DNA of 64,000 bases from Atriophallophorus winterbourni (taxonomy: Eukaryota > Platyhelminthes > Trematoda > Plagiorchiida > Microphallidae): NCBI GenBank assembly GCA_013407085.1, contig JACCGJ010000614.1:1-64000 (forward strand), read 5' to 3'. Both the position numbers and the translations under genes were made by a program. The notes under the pieces were generated by a model. The model searched no databases. It had not been told where the DNA came from and saw only the letters and a list, made by a program, of their open reading frames with translations. Shown here in pieces: positions 21,971 to 31,865 of the stretch. Each line of letters starts with the position of its first letter. Within the stretch, counting starts at the first letter, position 1.

Positions 21971-22900
21971 TCTAAAGTCATTAAGAAGCTAGAGGTGGCT
22001 GGTCCAGATGGTATACTGGAGATAAATGGGGTGCCGAAAGTTCGTGACTTAGGTATAGAAGTTTCAGGGGACTTTAAATGGGCTGATCAATGCGCAGCCG
22101 CTGCACAACGCGCTAGGAGAGAGCTTTTTCGCCTTCGTTCAGTTTTATCCTGCAGGTCCCCAGAGGTTTTCATACCATTATACAAAGCGGTCGTCAGACC
22201 ACATCTCGAGTATTGCGTTCAAGCATGGTCACCTTATTTGGAAAAGGATATTGCCAAGCTGGAAGGTGTTCAACGTTTAGCTACTCGTATGATTGTTGGG
22301 CAATCGGGTAGGTCGTATCAGGAACGATTGCTGAGTCTAGAGCTCTTCTCACTAAAAAGGAGGAGGCTACGTGGGGACCTGATTGAAACCTTCAAAATCA
22401 TGTCAGGTTTCAGTACTATTCATCCCAGTGAATTGTACACTCTAGCGCCAAGTGTGGGTACTCGAGGCCACCCATTAAAACTGGCCAAGCGACATGTCAG
22501 GTCAAATGTTCGTAAGTTCTTCTTTAGTGAGAGGGTAGTAAATTACTGGAATCGACTTCCTAAAGAAGTTGTTTGTTCTACTTCGGTAGGGGGTTTCAAA
22601 AATAGACTTGACTCTGTGTGGCCTTCATTATTTCCTGATTTTTATCCTTAAGGGAATAGTTGGTATGATCCTCATGTTGTCTTTGGAACGCACTAATGCT
22701 TCTCCTCACCTATTGGTGAGGGGAGTTTTTCTGTTGCATTCCAGATTACTCTCATACCAGAAGATATTTGTGAAAATATTGTTTGAAGTGGTGGACGCTC
22801 TTCTGTGGCATACCACCGAAAGAAATCTGGACGCTCGATTGGCTCGTTAGCCACATACAGTCCTGTGCAAACTGAACTGAACTGAACTGAACTGAAAAAT
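21970..22900 (+). mobile_element. 5'-truncated CR1-like LINE (B)
   Basis: The frame reaching 22,651 encodes the RT C-terminal half: a remnant of the GPDGI block, then VRDLGIEVSGDFKWADQC, FIPLYKAVVRPHLEYCVQAW, EKDIAKLEGVQRLATRMIVG and NYWNRLPKEVV. About 220 bp of 3' region follows, including the hairpin CTCACC-TATT-GGTGAG near 22,697 and the same GAAATCTGGACGCTCGATTGG block as LINE A. The tail is four AACTG units (22,871-22,895). The junction GGTCCAGATGGTATACTGGAG joins RT block 2 directly to downstream sequence, implying an internal deletion. It is absent from version 2. Confidence 0.8.
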
Positions 22901-23115
22901 TTATAAGTTTGTCAATTTCTTAACACAATATACTATTGACTATAAACTACTGACCCTCTGTCATCTATCAAAAGACAAAAAAACAACCGCAAATTTTCTG
23001 ATCCCCGATCAAACAAATTTTTAATGAAATAGTACTACAAAAAGAGGTGTTTTACTGCAATATTACTATTTTTGGTTAGCAACCATCTGGTTGAAATTTC
23101 GGCGGGCTCCTTTCG

Positions 23116-23118
23116 ATG
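23116..23118 (+). CDS. Candidate exon 1 (ATG only) of the roadblock dynein gene, version 1
   Basis: ATG is followed at once by GTAAGTAG, a near-perfect donor, and conserved in the other version (39,553-39,555). The remaining exons begin in phase 0 with Ser-Glu-Val-Glu-Glu, where the family normally has Met plus one or two residues, so an exon supplying only Met fits the length exactly. The location inside repeat-rich DNA lowers certainty. Confidence 0.35.
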
Positions 23119-23300
23119 GTAAGTAGTTGGTTTGTGTACTGATGTTACCACGCTTATGTGTTGATATTATGTAGTCTAGGACAAGTTGGAATTAATCAAA
23201 CTTCTATTTTTCAACTCTTCCTCATCAAGTATTATAATTCAGTGTGCGTTGCTGAAGAACAATACAATATTTCAATGTATTGAGGTGCTCAGATCCCCAT

Positions 23301-23350
23301 CCCTTACACCACTACCGGTTTCTGACTGTTTGCCTTCATCAGGTGGAGAC
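23301..23350 (-). ncRNA. Hammerhead-ribozyme-like core motif
   Basis: On the minus strand: CACCTGATGAAGGCAAACAG, then TCAGAAACCGGTAGTGG and TGTAA. CUGAUGA and GAAAC are the two invariant hammerhead boxes, and GGC/GUC can pair across the AAACA loop between them. An A-A mismatch closes stem II, stem III is short, and no clear stem I partner is seen, so catalysis is doubtful. Related copies: 7741, 21,004, 39,263 and 39,719. Hammerheads are known in Penelope-like retroelements and in schistosome satellites. Confidence 0.3.
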
Positions 23351-23397
23351 AGTAAGATCAGGTTCAGTGAGCCTTGAAACAGTGAAAAAGCGGTAAA

Positions 23398-23513
23398 CAA
23401 AGGTAAACTTGTATGCCACTGTTATATAGGGTTCTTACAAAATGATTCTATATTTGAACATCGTGGTTCTTTGTAAGAACCCTATATAACAGTGGCATAC
23501 AAGTTTACCTTTG
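23398..23513. repeat. Perfect 44-bp inverted repeat
   Basis: Arms 23,398-23,441 and 23,470-23,513 are exact reverse complements with a 28-base spacer. The arms include AACTTGTATGCCACTG and TATATAGGGTTC. The copy at 39,810-39,925 has the same structure with minor arm mismatches. A one-armed relative lies at 7230-7345. Confidence 0.95.
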
Positions 23514-23809
23514 AATACAATATTTCATTCGGTCAACTCTTTCGTTTGTAGTGTAGTAATCACTGCATTTTATTCTGGAGCGAAAGCAGCAGAAATTATA
23601 TCCCATTCAAACCTTTTCCTCAAAATAGCTTTCGCTGAAAACGCAAGCACAGCATAGAGGACCACCGCGACATTGCTTTGTGGTTCAAGTCAACAAATGC
23701 TGACGAGCTGTTCTGGTCATGGGGACAGTAGATCTTTCAGTAGCGAGTTCTAAGTGTTGACCACCTGCGTGAATAGCGTGCTCGCATTAATCAGCCTAAG
23801 ACTTAGGCT

Positions 23810-24960
23810 TTAGGCGTATGACAGAGTTAACCTTCGGAAGCTGCTGTATCGATTGAAAGCGTATGGACTTGGAGGCTCGCTTTTAAAATGGCTTTACATT
23901 TTTGTGACAAATCGTAAGTGGGCTGTAATAATAGGTCCCTTTCTAACTAGAGAACTGTAAGCAGTGTTGTACCACACGGGTCGGTTCTATGCCCTCTTGT
24001 TTTTGTGTTATGTAAATGATGTAACACGGAGTCCACAATCACCTTGCATGATGTTTTCGGACGATATAAAAATATGGCGCACAGTTCTATCATCAGGTGA
24101 TCGTGAGATGATATCGACGCCATCAGCCAATGTGCATTACACAACGAAATTCCACTGAACGCTGCCAAAATGAAACATCTGACAGTACGTAATGGCGACC
24201 ATTTTGATTAAGGATGAAATGAAGATCCAGAGATGTACGGAGACGCGCAATCTAGGTACGACTGTGAGTTCCACTTTGAAAACCGAATGAGATACTGCTC
24301 AGGTACGATTAAATGCCTTAGGATGCCTATGGGCCCTATCTGTTTAGGCCTGGGCAACCTGACAGTATCTTCGCGCACGTGCAGTCTCTGACTGTACGGC
24401 ACTGCCTGAACCAGGCTTGTGCTTTCATGCCATGGGCCCTGAGACAAACTTTTGCCGACTGGTCTATTCGTATGACGAAACTGCTCTTTAGCACATACAT
24501 TCGACCAATTCTTGAGTATGGTAGCGTGGTGGTGTTTCCCTGCACTACAGCCGAGGAAACTGTTCAGCGACTTGCAACCAGATTCTGAACTAGAATACGC
24601 AAACGGCCATATCGCGATAGATGTCTGAAGATGAATATCTTTTCACTAGCATACCGCAGGGTTCGTGGTGACATGATACTTCTGTATCGGATTATTCGGA
24701 AAGAAGAGTTTAATGATCTCAGATCGCTTTTTATAGTCATCTATGATTGTCGAAAAAAGGGTCACCGATTTCGGTTACACTTTCAAAGAACAGATAGTCT
24801 AGCGCATTGGTACAGATTTTCATGAACAATTAGAACTTGGAACACATTTCCAGCCAATGCAGCTGAAGCTCAAAGCTTGACTTTGTCCAAGCTGGTATCT
24901 ACAAATTTCTAGGGTTTGCAAAGGAAGATTGTTTTCAAAAGCGCATCCACTTCCCAGGAT
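23810..24960 (+). mobile_element. Decayed LINE reverse transcriptase, plus strand
   Basis: Fragments in order: [39 protein letters not shown] followed by DDIKIW (RT catalytic motif C as FSDDI), then [20 protein letters not shown] and [19 protein letters not shown] (24,631-24,825), and finally the terminal block with FPANAAEAQ. Stops and shifts separate them. A SINE-like copy is inserted at 24,339-24,450. It lies within the putative first intron of the dynein gene and is repeated at about 40,206-41,340. Confidence 0.7.
24339..24450 (+). repeat. SINE-like repeat, 3' half
   Basis: Carries TTTAGGCCTGGGCAACCTGA through ...CAGGCTTGTGCTTTCATGCC. Inserted in the decayed LINE. The counterpart at 40,728-40,825 has a 6-bp microduplication (GGCCTAGGCCTAGG) and an 18-20 bp loss near its 3' end. 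Confidence 0.75.
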
Positions 24961-25499
24961 ATCCGAGACGATGGTAATTCTTGCTAGATCACGAAAGAGC
25001 TCAAATGGAACTTTGTACTGCTCCTGCTATACATATAATTGTATTGCATTTATAAGTTCATGCACACGATTCTTTGATTCGCATACTCATCTGAAGAACC
25101 TGAAAAACTCGTCACCATATTGGCTGAAAAGGATGCAGTGGGTCATGAGCAGGTTGAAAGTTTCCTTTCAAAATTCCAGAGAGTAACGTTTAAACAATTT
25201 GCGTCTATCGTCGTTTGCAAGGAGCGCATATTATGAACCATTTTTGTACCCCTTTCTACCCTCCAATGAATCACTACGGGTAGCCCACATTCTAACAGTA
25301 AACGAGCATATGCTAAGAAGTGCGTAAAAATGGGCCGCAAATGAACGTGGTTGCTGCGCTACTTATTGGCCGACAAGTGTGTATCGTTTTTCAAAGAACC
25401 CTTTTTCACGGAACCTAGGCGCATGACCATATACTTTCCCTCATTTATAGGCACTGATTGGCGATTTTTCCACCTGAATTTGTAATCCATTGCTCGTTG

Positions 25500-26080
25500 C
25501 ATTTGCTCGTAACCTTTGCGGGAACATACATGCTCAGTTTCGGATCATCAGCGAATAATAGATATTCGATAACAACCACGTGTTGAATCTCGCTTGCAAA
25601 TATCTCAAATAACAGTGGAACAAGAACAATCCTAGGGGTACATCAGAGTTCGCTGTAGACAAAACGCTATTCACTTCCACACGGTTCGGCCACCCGGAAA
25701 TGAATGCCTCGATCCACTTTACAAGACACCCTTTAGTATCCAGGCCCTCCAATTTGACGAGAAGTCATTGGTCTGGCACACGGTCAAATGTCTTACTGGA
25801 GTCGATAAAAACAATATCAACTGCTTGTTCAGAATCAGTCGAAGCACACCAGCTTTCATGCGCCAAGTGCAATTTACTTATATATATGTCCATGTTTTGG
25901 TGGACGCCAACGGTTACACCCTGAAGGAAAGCTTTCTACTTTGCCCTTGATCAAATTTTCTAGAATTTTTCAGATCACAGAAGTCAGTGTGATCGTCTTA
26001 TAATTAACAGGACGATTAGGACTTAGGGTTTTATGATACAATGTTTCCATTCCTGTGGTTAGACACCTATCGTTGAAGAT
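25500..26080 (-). mobile_element. Decayed LINE reverse transcriptase, minus strand
   Basis: The minus strand from 26,060 down encodes [18 protein letters not shown], then KTFDRVPDQ near 25,790, then [20 protein letters not shown] and a degraded VPLG...[10 protein letters not shown] region (25,752-25,534). These are RT blocks 1 to 4 of a CR1/Jockey-type LINE. It lies tail to tail with the plus-strand LINE at 23,810-24,960 and is repeated at about 41,890-42,470. Confidence 0.65.
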
Positions 26081-26419
26081 TTTCTGAACGTTACGAGCGG
26101 GTCACACAATACATCTGAGAGAGCACGTAAAAACAACGGGTGAATACCGTTCAAAAACAGTTTCTGTCTTATACATTATGCGTGTCGCAGCTACCCACTT
26201 GCCGGCTTTTGCTGTACCGCGATCAGGTTTCTTGCAAGGCAATAAATGTTTTGATCATGGATTTCTTTAGCTCCAATTCCGTGCCACTAGTGACTCCATT
26301 TGTCTTCAGCTATTTATCAACATTTGTCCCCTTTGCTCGTCAGGGCCGTTTGTGCCAAGGGCTGGATTCAATTATCTGATTATGTATACGGCGGACGTCA
26401 TGTTCTCTATTTCCTTTCT

Positions 26420-26530
26420 CATATTTGTCTAGGCCTGGGCAACCTTACAGTATCATAGTCCACATGCAGTCTCTGACTGTGCGTCACTTTGCTTGGATCA
26501 GGCTTTTGCTTTCATACCATACCGTACCAA
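26420..26530 (+). repeat. SINE-like repeat, 3' half
   Basis: TTGTCTAGGCCTGGGCAACC...GGATCAGGCTTTTGCTTTCATACCATACCGTACC. Counterpart at 42,805-42,912. Confidence 0.8.
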
Positions 26531-26539
26531 CAGTGGAAG

Positions 26540-27554
26540 ACACCTGAATGAGGCTCAATGTTTCAGCTTACACTGAATCCAGTCCTACAGTCTACAATTG
26601 ATAAAGGCAAATAGCCCCAAATTAACAGTAAGCTGTCAATGTGAGAAACTAACTGCAACTGCAATGTTGTCAGTAATAATAGCAAAAGTAGTCAGCTATA
26701 AACGTTCTTTTCCTTGTCGCCGAAGTATTCTGTGATTGCGTATCTCTGTCTCGATTTTTGCTGTAAAAAGTGAAACATCTATTGAACTTTTAACGATCCG
26801 CTAAACATAATATTGCTGTCTTCAGCTGAATATGGCAAATAGCCCGAAAATTGTAGATGAGTTTAAGTGAGGGTCTCCAAAAATTACAGAGAAAATCTGA
26901 GATTCTCTGTTTAAACACCGTGGCTCGTTTTTTGAAACCTTTGCAACAATGATTCCAAAGCGATGCTTTATCAACGTGGTTCACCTACTTGCCTGATATT
27001 CTTAATTATCGACCTATCCTATATAAACTTAGGAGTGCATAAAAAAGAAACCCCGTTGCATCCTATTTTCGTAGGTTTTCAGTCCGATCGCAAACTTAAA
27101 GACAGCTCTTTTTTGTAAGAAAAATATGATGCGTTCAATGCACATTTAGTTTGTTATCATTTGTTAGAATAAATTATATGAACCCCGATGTCCCTACTAA
27201 ACTTCGTACCCTATTCGTCAGCTTGCTAGAGACCGGTATTACAAGCTTTCACGTTCAAAATTCAACTGCTCTTCCGGTAGTTCAATTGTTCATTTTCCAA
27301 CTTGTTTACTTACCAGTTTTAACTAACGATTTCCGCTAAAATATTTTCTTTTATTCCGTTGTATTTCTAGTATCGAAACATGACTTGTATTTCGTGTTGT
27401 TACCCATATCGCATTCATTTTGCTTGCATCTTTTCTTCAAGAGTCGTGGTGTACCAAAAGAGGGGAGGGTAAATAGTTCAAGTTTTGTTCAGTTCGTTTC
27501 AGTTTCGCACGCTAGTATTTCACGTCTCCTAATGAAACTTCCGCTTCTTTTCAG
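26540..27554. other. Intronic sequence, no feature recognised
   Basis: Lies between the SINE-like copy and exon 2 of the dynein gene. No repeat family or coding segment was recognised. Confidence 0.4.
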
Positions 27555-27630
27555 TCTGAAGTTGAAGAGACATTCAAGCGTATTCTGGCTCACAAGGGTG
27601 TCATTGGGGCCATTATTGGATCTTCCGATG
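27555..27630 (+). CDS. Roadblock dynein light chain exon 2, version 1
   Basis: 76 bp between acceptor CTTCTTTTCAG and donor GTACGC, encoding [15 protein letters not shown] followed by [11 protein letters not shown](first base). It matches the N-terminal helix of roadblock light chains (family form: EVEETLKRIQSQKGV). Identical to 43,968-44,043 except one synonymous His codon (CAC/CAT). The longer open frame at 27,385-27,858 is another frame and is not the gene. Confidence 0.9.
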
Positions 27631-27918
27631 GTACGCAATGCATTCCTTTTCTCATTCTCGTCTTATTACTTTTCAATCCTCGAAATTCCCTTACCGAAAA
27701 CAACCTCGGAAACAACATTGATGTCCCACATTACATGGTCATTCGCCTCTCGGGATAAGAATTTCTTCCAGCCGATTTTTAGTCATGGCAAATACTTTTC
27801 CAAGACGCTGCATTTTTCTATTGTTTTTCGTCAAATATTTCGTTGGCGTACAAAATAGTATTACGACCGTTTATTTCTGGAATAACGAAAGATTGCATCA
27901 CTAAAGTTCGAAAGGTCT

Positions 27919-28098
27919 TGTTGTGGATTATGAATGTTAGATCCGATTGTAAGAATATCAAAAGACGAAGGCCCGAGAACTAGGCTTTAATCTTCTAAAA
28001 ACCGAGGTATACAATCTGGAGTATAAAACGGTAATACTAAGGTGCGAAATGTGAATACATTTAGTAATAGAAAACAGGAACGGTAAAATATAATCATA
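27919..28098 (-). repeat. 3' LTR of the gypsy element
   Basis: TGTTGTGGATTATGAATG ... TAATCATA on the plus strand. Its inner border on the minus strand is a purine tract (GCGAGGGAGAA). Several substitutions separate it from 31,687-31,865. Confidence 0.85.
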
Positions 28099-28147
28099 TT
28101 CTCCCTCGCCGAAAAAAACGCGTGCAATAGTTTCACTCATTCAGGTT

Positions 28148-30649
28148 TCACACTTCGCGATTACGAAGGCAATATGGTCTTGTTCGCTGCTGCTTGATAA
28201 ATAAATCTTCAGTGGACAATTGATTATCGGCATTTTCCGGTTCAGTACTTTGATGCTCAGAAACTTCTGGTAAAGCTTCATTTTGTGAACTGCTATCAGG
28301 ATACTCAACTTGATCTGCGGCTGGTGCAAGATGACGCAGTGAAACAGTTTCTTCTCGACCATCTGGAAATCGTATGTGAGCATATTCGGGATTGCTCTCA
28401 ACCAGGTCAACCTCTTCGACCAGAGAGTCATATTTAGATGACCCTGTATTTCTTCGAAGTAGTACACGGCCGGGAGCTAATAGCCACTGGGGTAAAGAGC
28501 TGCCGGTTACGGACCTGCGAAGGTGACGGAACATTCTTTCATGAGGCGTAACGTTGGTGGCTGTACACAGAAGTGAACGAATAGAATGTAGCGCGTCCGG
28601 TAGCACCGACTCCCATTGATCAATTTTTAAGTTTCGAGAACGTAAGCACAATGAGACTGCTTTCCATAGAGTAGCATTCAGTCTCTCTACTTGCCCATTA
28701 CCGCGTGGGTTATAGCTTGTGGTTCTACTAGTGGCCACTCCATGTTCGTGTAGGAATGTTTTTAACTCCGCAGACATAAATGAAGCACCTCTATCTGAAT
28801 GAATGAAGGAGGGTAGACCAAATATTGGAAACAGATCAATAAGGCGCTGTATGATCGTGGAAGCTTTCATATCCGACAAGGAAATGCGAAAGGAAAACGG
28901 GAATATTCATCGATCACGGTCAGAATGTAACTGTTACGTGTTGATGAAGGAATGGGTCCTTTAAAATCGAGACTCAAACGTTCTAACGGTTGGGTGGCTT
29001 TTATTAAGTGACTAACATCCGGTTTATGAAACTTGGGCTTGAGCTCACGACAAGCAGAGCACTGCTGAATGATTGTCTTCACATCATCAAGGGAATACGG
29101 TAGATTTTTGGACCGAACAAAATGGAAAAAACGGGTCACGCCTGGATGACACATGTCTTCATGTACGATTTTCAAATCAAGTAACGAATGACTTGATGAA
29201 CAGTAAGCTCTCGAGAGCGCATCTGCAGCTTGATTCTGGGTTCCGGGTCGATAGATTACATCATAAGAGAATTGAGATAGCTCAATGCGCCAGCGTTGAA
29301 CTTTGTCGTTTTTTATTTTTCCACCGAGCTTCGAATCATACATAAAAGCAACGGATCGCTGATCGGTTATCAATTTAAAATGCGTCCCCAGTAGATAATG
29401 CCGCCATTTTCTAATTGCTTCTATGATAGCGTATGCCTCCTTTTCTACAGCAGAATGTCTTCGTTCACTAGAACTTAGTGTTCGAGAGAAGAATGCTACT
29501 GGACTTCCATTTTGGTTCAGTGTTGCAGAGATAGCGATATCAGATGCATCAGTTTCGACCACCAAAGGCACGTTTCGGTCTACGGTCATTACTGCAGCTT
29601 CCATTAATTCTGCCTTGAGAGCTTCATAGCTACGTAAGAGATCTTTAGACAACGGAAACTCCGTGTTGTGGATGAGGGGGTGAATTTATCGGAGAATTTC
29701 GAAAACCACTGAGAATAGTACGCAAACATACCAATTACCCGTTGCTGTGACTTCAGATCCGTAGGCGGAGGAAGGAGAATTAATGGTTTAAAGCGATCCG
29801 GATCAGGTTTGATCTTCCCGAATGAAACGTTATATCCTAATAAACAAATCTCATTCACAGCAAAAATGCACTTCTTGTCGTTGAGTGTCAATCCGTACTG
29901 TTTTGCAATGTGTAAGAATTTATCCAAGTTGCGATTATGCTCGGCTATATCTTTTCCACAAACCGTGATATTGTTCCATCGAGATTCTCTTTGCGAATTA
30001 ATTCATCAATAGCGCGCTGGAAACAAGCTACACCATTAGTCACACCGAATGGTATTCTGCAAAATTGATACAGATTATTACAAGCCTCAAATGCAGTGAA
30101 TTTTTTCTCGTCTTCTCTGATAGGGATTTGATGATGCGCGCTTTCTAGATCAAGTGTACTGTATACTTCATAGCGGGATATCTTTTCAATGATGGCGTCT
30201 ATACGAGGCAGGGGGTACGCATCAAGTTCAGTGAAACGATTGATGGTTTGACTGTAATCAATCACCATACGCTTCTTTTGACGTTCATTTGTGGTTACGA
30301 GCACCTGGACACGCCAAGGAGACTTGGATGGTTCAATTATACCGTCAGTAACTAATCTGTTTACTTTAGATTTGATAAACGATTCGTCAGCTTGGCTAAA
30401 CCGCCGTGATTTAATTCGTATTGGTTGGCATGCAGGCGATAAATGCGCGAATAACGTAGGCGCGGGCAGACTAGATGTCGTGAGACCACATACAGAGAAG
30501 GTAGGGCGATCGCCCTGGAACGAGAGTTGAACGCTTTCGTGATGTTTTAAAAAAATCATGTCCGAGAAGGATATCAGTGCACAAGTGTGGGAGTACGGAA
30601 AGCTTAACATCGTTAAATACTGTTCCGTTATGCGACAAAGAAACAACAC
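28148..30649 (-). pseudogene. Pol (RT, RNase H, integrase) of the gypsy element (broken)
   Basis: Four frames follow in order: RT (30,649-29,945), RT end (29,927-29,604), RNase H plus integrase zinc region (29,652-28,867) and integrase core plus C-terminus (28,879-28,148). RT shows GIIEPSKSPWRVQVLV, RMVIDYSQTINRFTELDAYP and STLDLESAHHQIPI. The segment that should hold the YxDD catalytic motif is deleted or shifted: ENLDG runs into sequence that in another frame reads ITVCGKDIAEHN. RNase H is recognised by VVETDASDIAISATL and LITDQRSVAF. The integrase core contains SLDFKGPIPS, HSDRGASFMS and GNGQVERLNATLW, i.e. the D, D and E segments. Loss of the RT active site plus three frame breaks make this copy inactive. 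Confidence 0.85.
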
Positions 30650-31670
30650 AATGTCCCTTGGTATGGCTTCGTAATTGTGTAGAAGCTAAAATGATTTCGC
30701 TGTGTGATTGATATGTAGGAAATTTATGCCTCTGAACAATCGATTCGCATACAAAACTTTCTGAACTTCCAGTATCGATCAATGCATCTAACTTCAGACC
30801 GTTCACAATGACTTGAGTGATTGCATTTGAAAGACAAGCTGGAGCAGCAGCGGTGATGACAGAGGATGCTACAAATGGTGATGCAGATGCAACATGTTTG
30901 TCAGATTTGGAAGAACGGCATACCGAGCGAAAATGTCCCATTTTTCCACATGCCTTGCAGATTGCATCACGAGCAGGACACTTGTGACGAGGATGTCTAT
31001 CATAACCACAAAAGTAGCAAAGGCCTTGGAGCTTCCGGTTGATGCTGGCCAACGTTTTATTTGGGACTGAATTTATCGGTATGTTTTGGTGGCTATGCAT
31101 TTCTGTTTGCACAGTGTTACAAGGAATTTCCGGGATGGGTGATGTATAAGAATGTGATTGCTTCTGCGCCATGTCTAGAGACTTGGCTTGGTCAAAAGCA
31201 GTTTGGATGTCTAGAAATTTATTTTCAAGCAAGCGTTATCGGATAGAATTCGAAGACATTCCCGTAATGAAAGCATCACGTATGGCTTCGTCTTGATACT
31301 CGACAGCAGTTACAGATTTGAAATTACAGTCCCGTGAGAGCGAGCGGAGTCGCTGCAAAAACTGATCGAGGCTTTCACTGGAATCTTGCTTACACGTAGC
31401 CAGTAGATGTCGAGCAAAAACTTCGTTCTTCGACTGTACGTAGGTTGACTGCAGAGTAGAAATAGCTGATTCATAGGAAGTGCATTGAAACACGAGTTTA
31501 TACACAGACGGGGAAAGGAAATGGATGAGTGTCTTTAATTTGTCTGGCTTATGTGAGTCTATAACATCAAGAAAGTTTGTGAATGTATAGAACCAATGTT
31601 CCCACGAGTCTGCAGCATCAGATGCATTTGGGGCGGTTTCAAAGCGTTCAGGACGAAGTAGTCGATTCAT
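30471..31670 (-). pseudogene. Gag and protease of the gypsy element (broken)
   Basis: Gag starts at ATG 31,670, only 17 bases after the LTR, and runs to 31,236 (MNRLLRPERFETAPNASDAA...). It continues in another frame at 31,232-30,471. The second part has two zinc knuckles, CYFCGYDRHPRHKC and CKACGKMGHFRSVC (both C-x2-C-x4-H-x4-C), followed by the protease site ALIDTGSSESFV and the flap-side block ILLGHDFF. The frame break near 31,235 separates the capsid-like part from the nucleocapsid. Gag would package the element RNA, and the protease would cleave the polyprotein. The two-knuckle Gag and the separate position of protease are typical of several Ty3/gypsy clades other than CsRn1. Confidence 0.85.
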
Positions 31671-31685
31671 TTCTAGAAGATTAAA
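31670..31685 (-). other. Putative self-priming primer-binding site
   Basis: On the element's sense strand (minus), one base after the LTR comes TTTAATCTTCTAGAAA, whose last A begins the Gag ATG. The 5' LTR contains the reverse complement TTTCTAGAAGATTAAA (31,768-31,753). The RNA could thus fold so that an LTR segment pairs over 16 bases with the site, as in self-primed Tf1/sushi elements. No TGG typical of tRNA primers is present. Confidence 0.6.
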
Positions 31686-31686
31686 T

Positions 31687-31865
31687 TGTTGTGATTATGA
31701 ATGTTAGATCCGATTGTAAGAATATCAAAAGACGAAGGCCCGAGAACTAGGCTTTAATCTTCTAGAAACCGAGGTATGCAATCTGGAATATAGAACGGTA
31801 ATACTAAGGTGCGAAATAGGAATACAGTTAGTAATAGAAAACAGGGACGGTAAAATATCATCACA
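31687..31865 (-). repeat. 5' LTR of the gypsy element
   Basis: TGTTGTGATTATGAATG ... TCATCACA on the plus strand. Positions 31,753-31,768 read TTTAATCTTCTAGAAA, the exact reverse complement of the block just inside the LTR (31,670-31,685). Confidence 0.85.

Larger units (their letters stand above)
27919..31865 (-). mobile_element. Ty3/gypsy element with CCHC Gag and apparent self-priming site
   Basis: A 3.9-kb minus-strand element with LTRs at 27,919-28,098 and 31,687-31,865 (180 and 179 bp) and broken gag-pol frames between. It differs from the CsRn1 type: the LTR is short, Gag has two CCHC knuckles and no tRNA-like primer site follows the LTR. It sits in the intron between dynein exons 2 and 3 and is absent at the matching position of version 2 (44,330: CGAAAGGCATCTTGTG). 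The target duplication is unclear. Confidence 0.95.

Noticed and set aside
27385..27858. 157-codon open frame covering dynein exon 2
   Set aside because: It is in a different frame from the roadblock exon and crosses both splice sites; in version 2 the corresponding frame is shorter (43,798-44,133).
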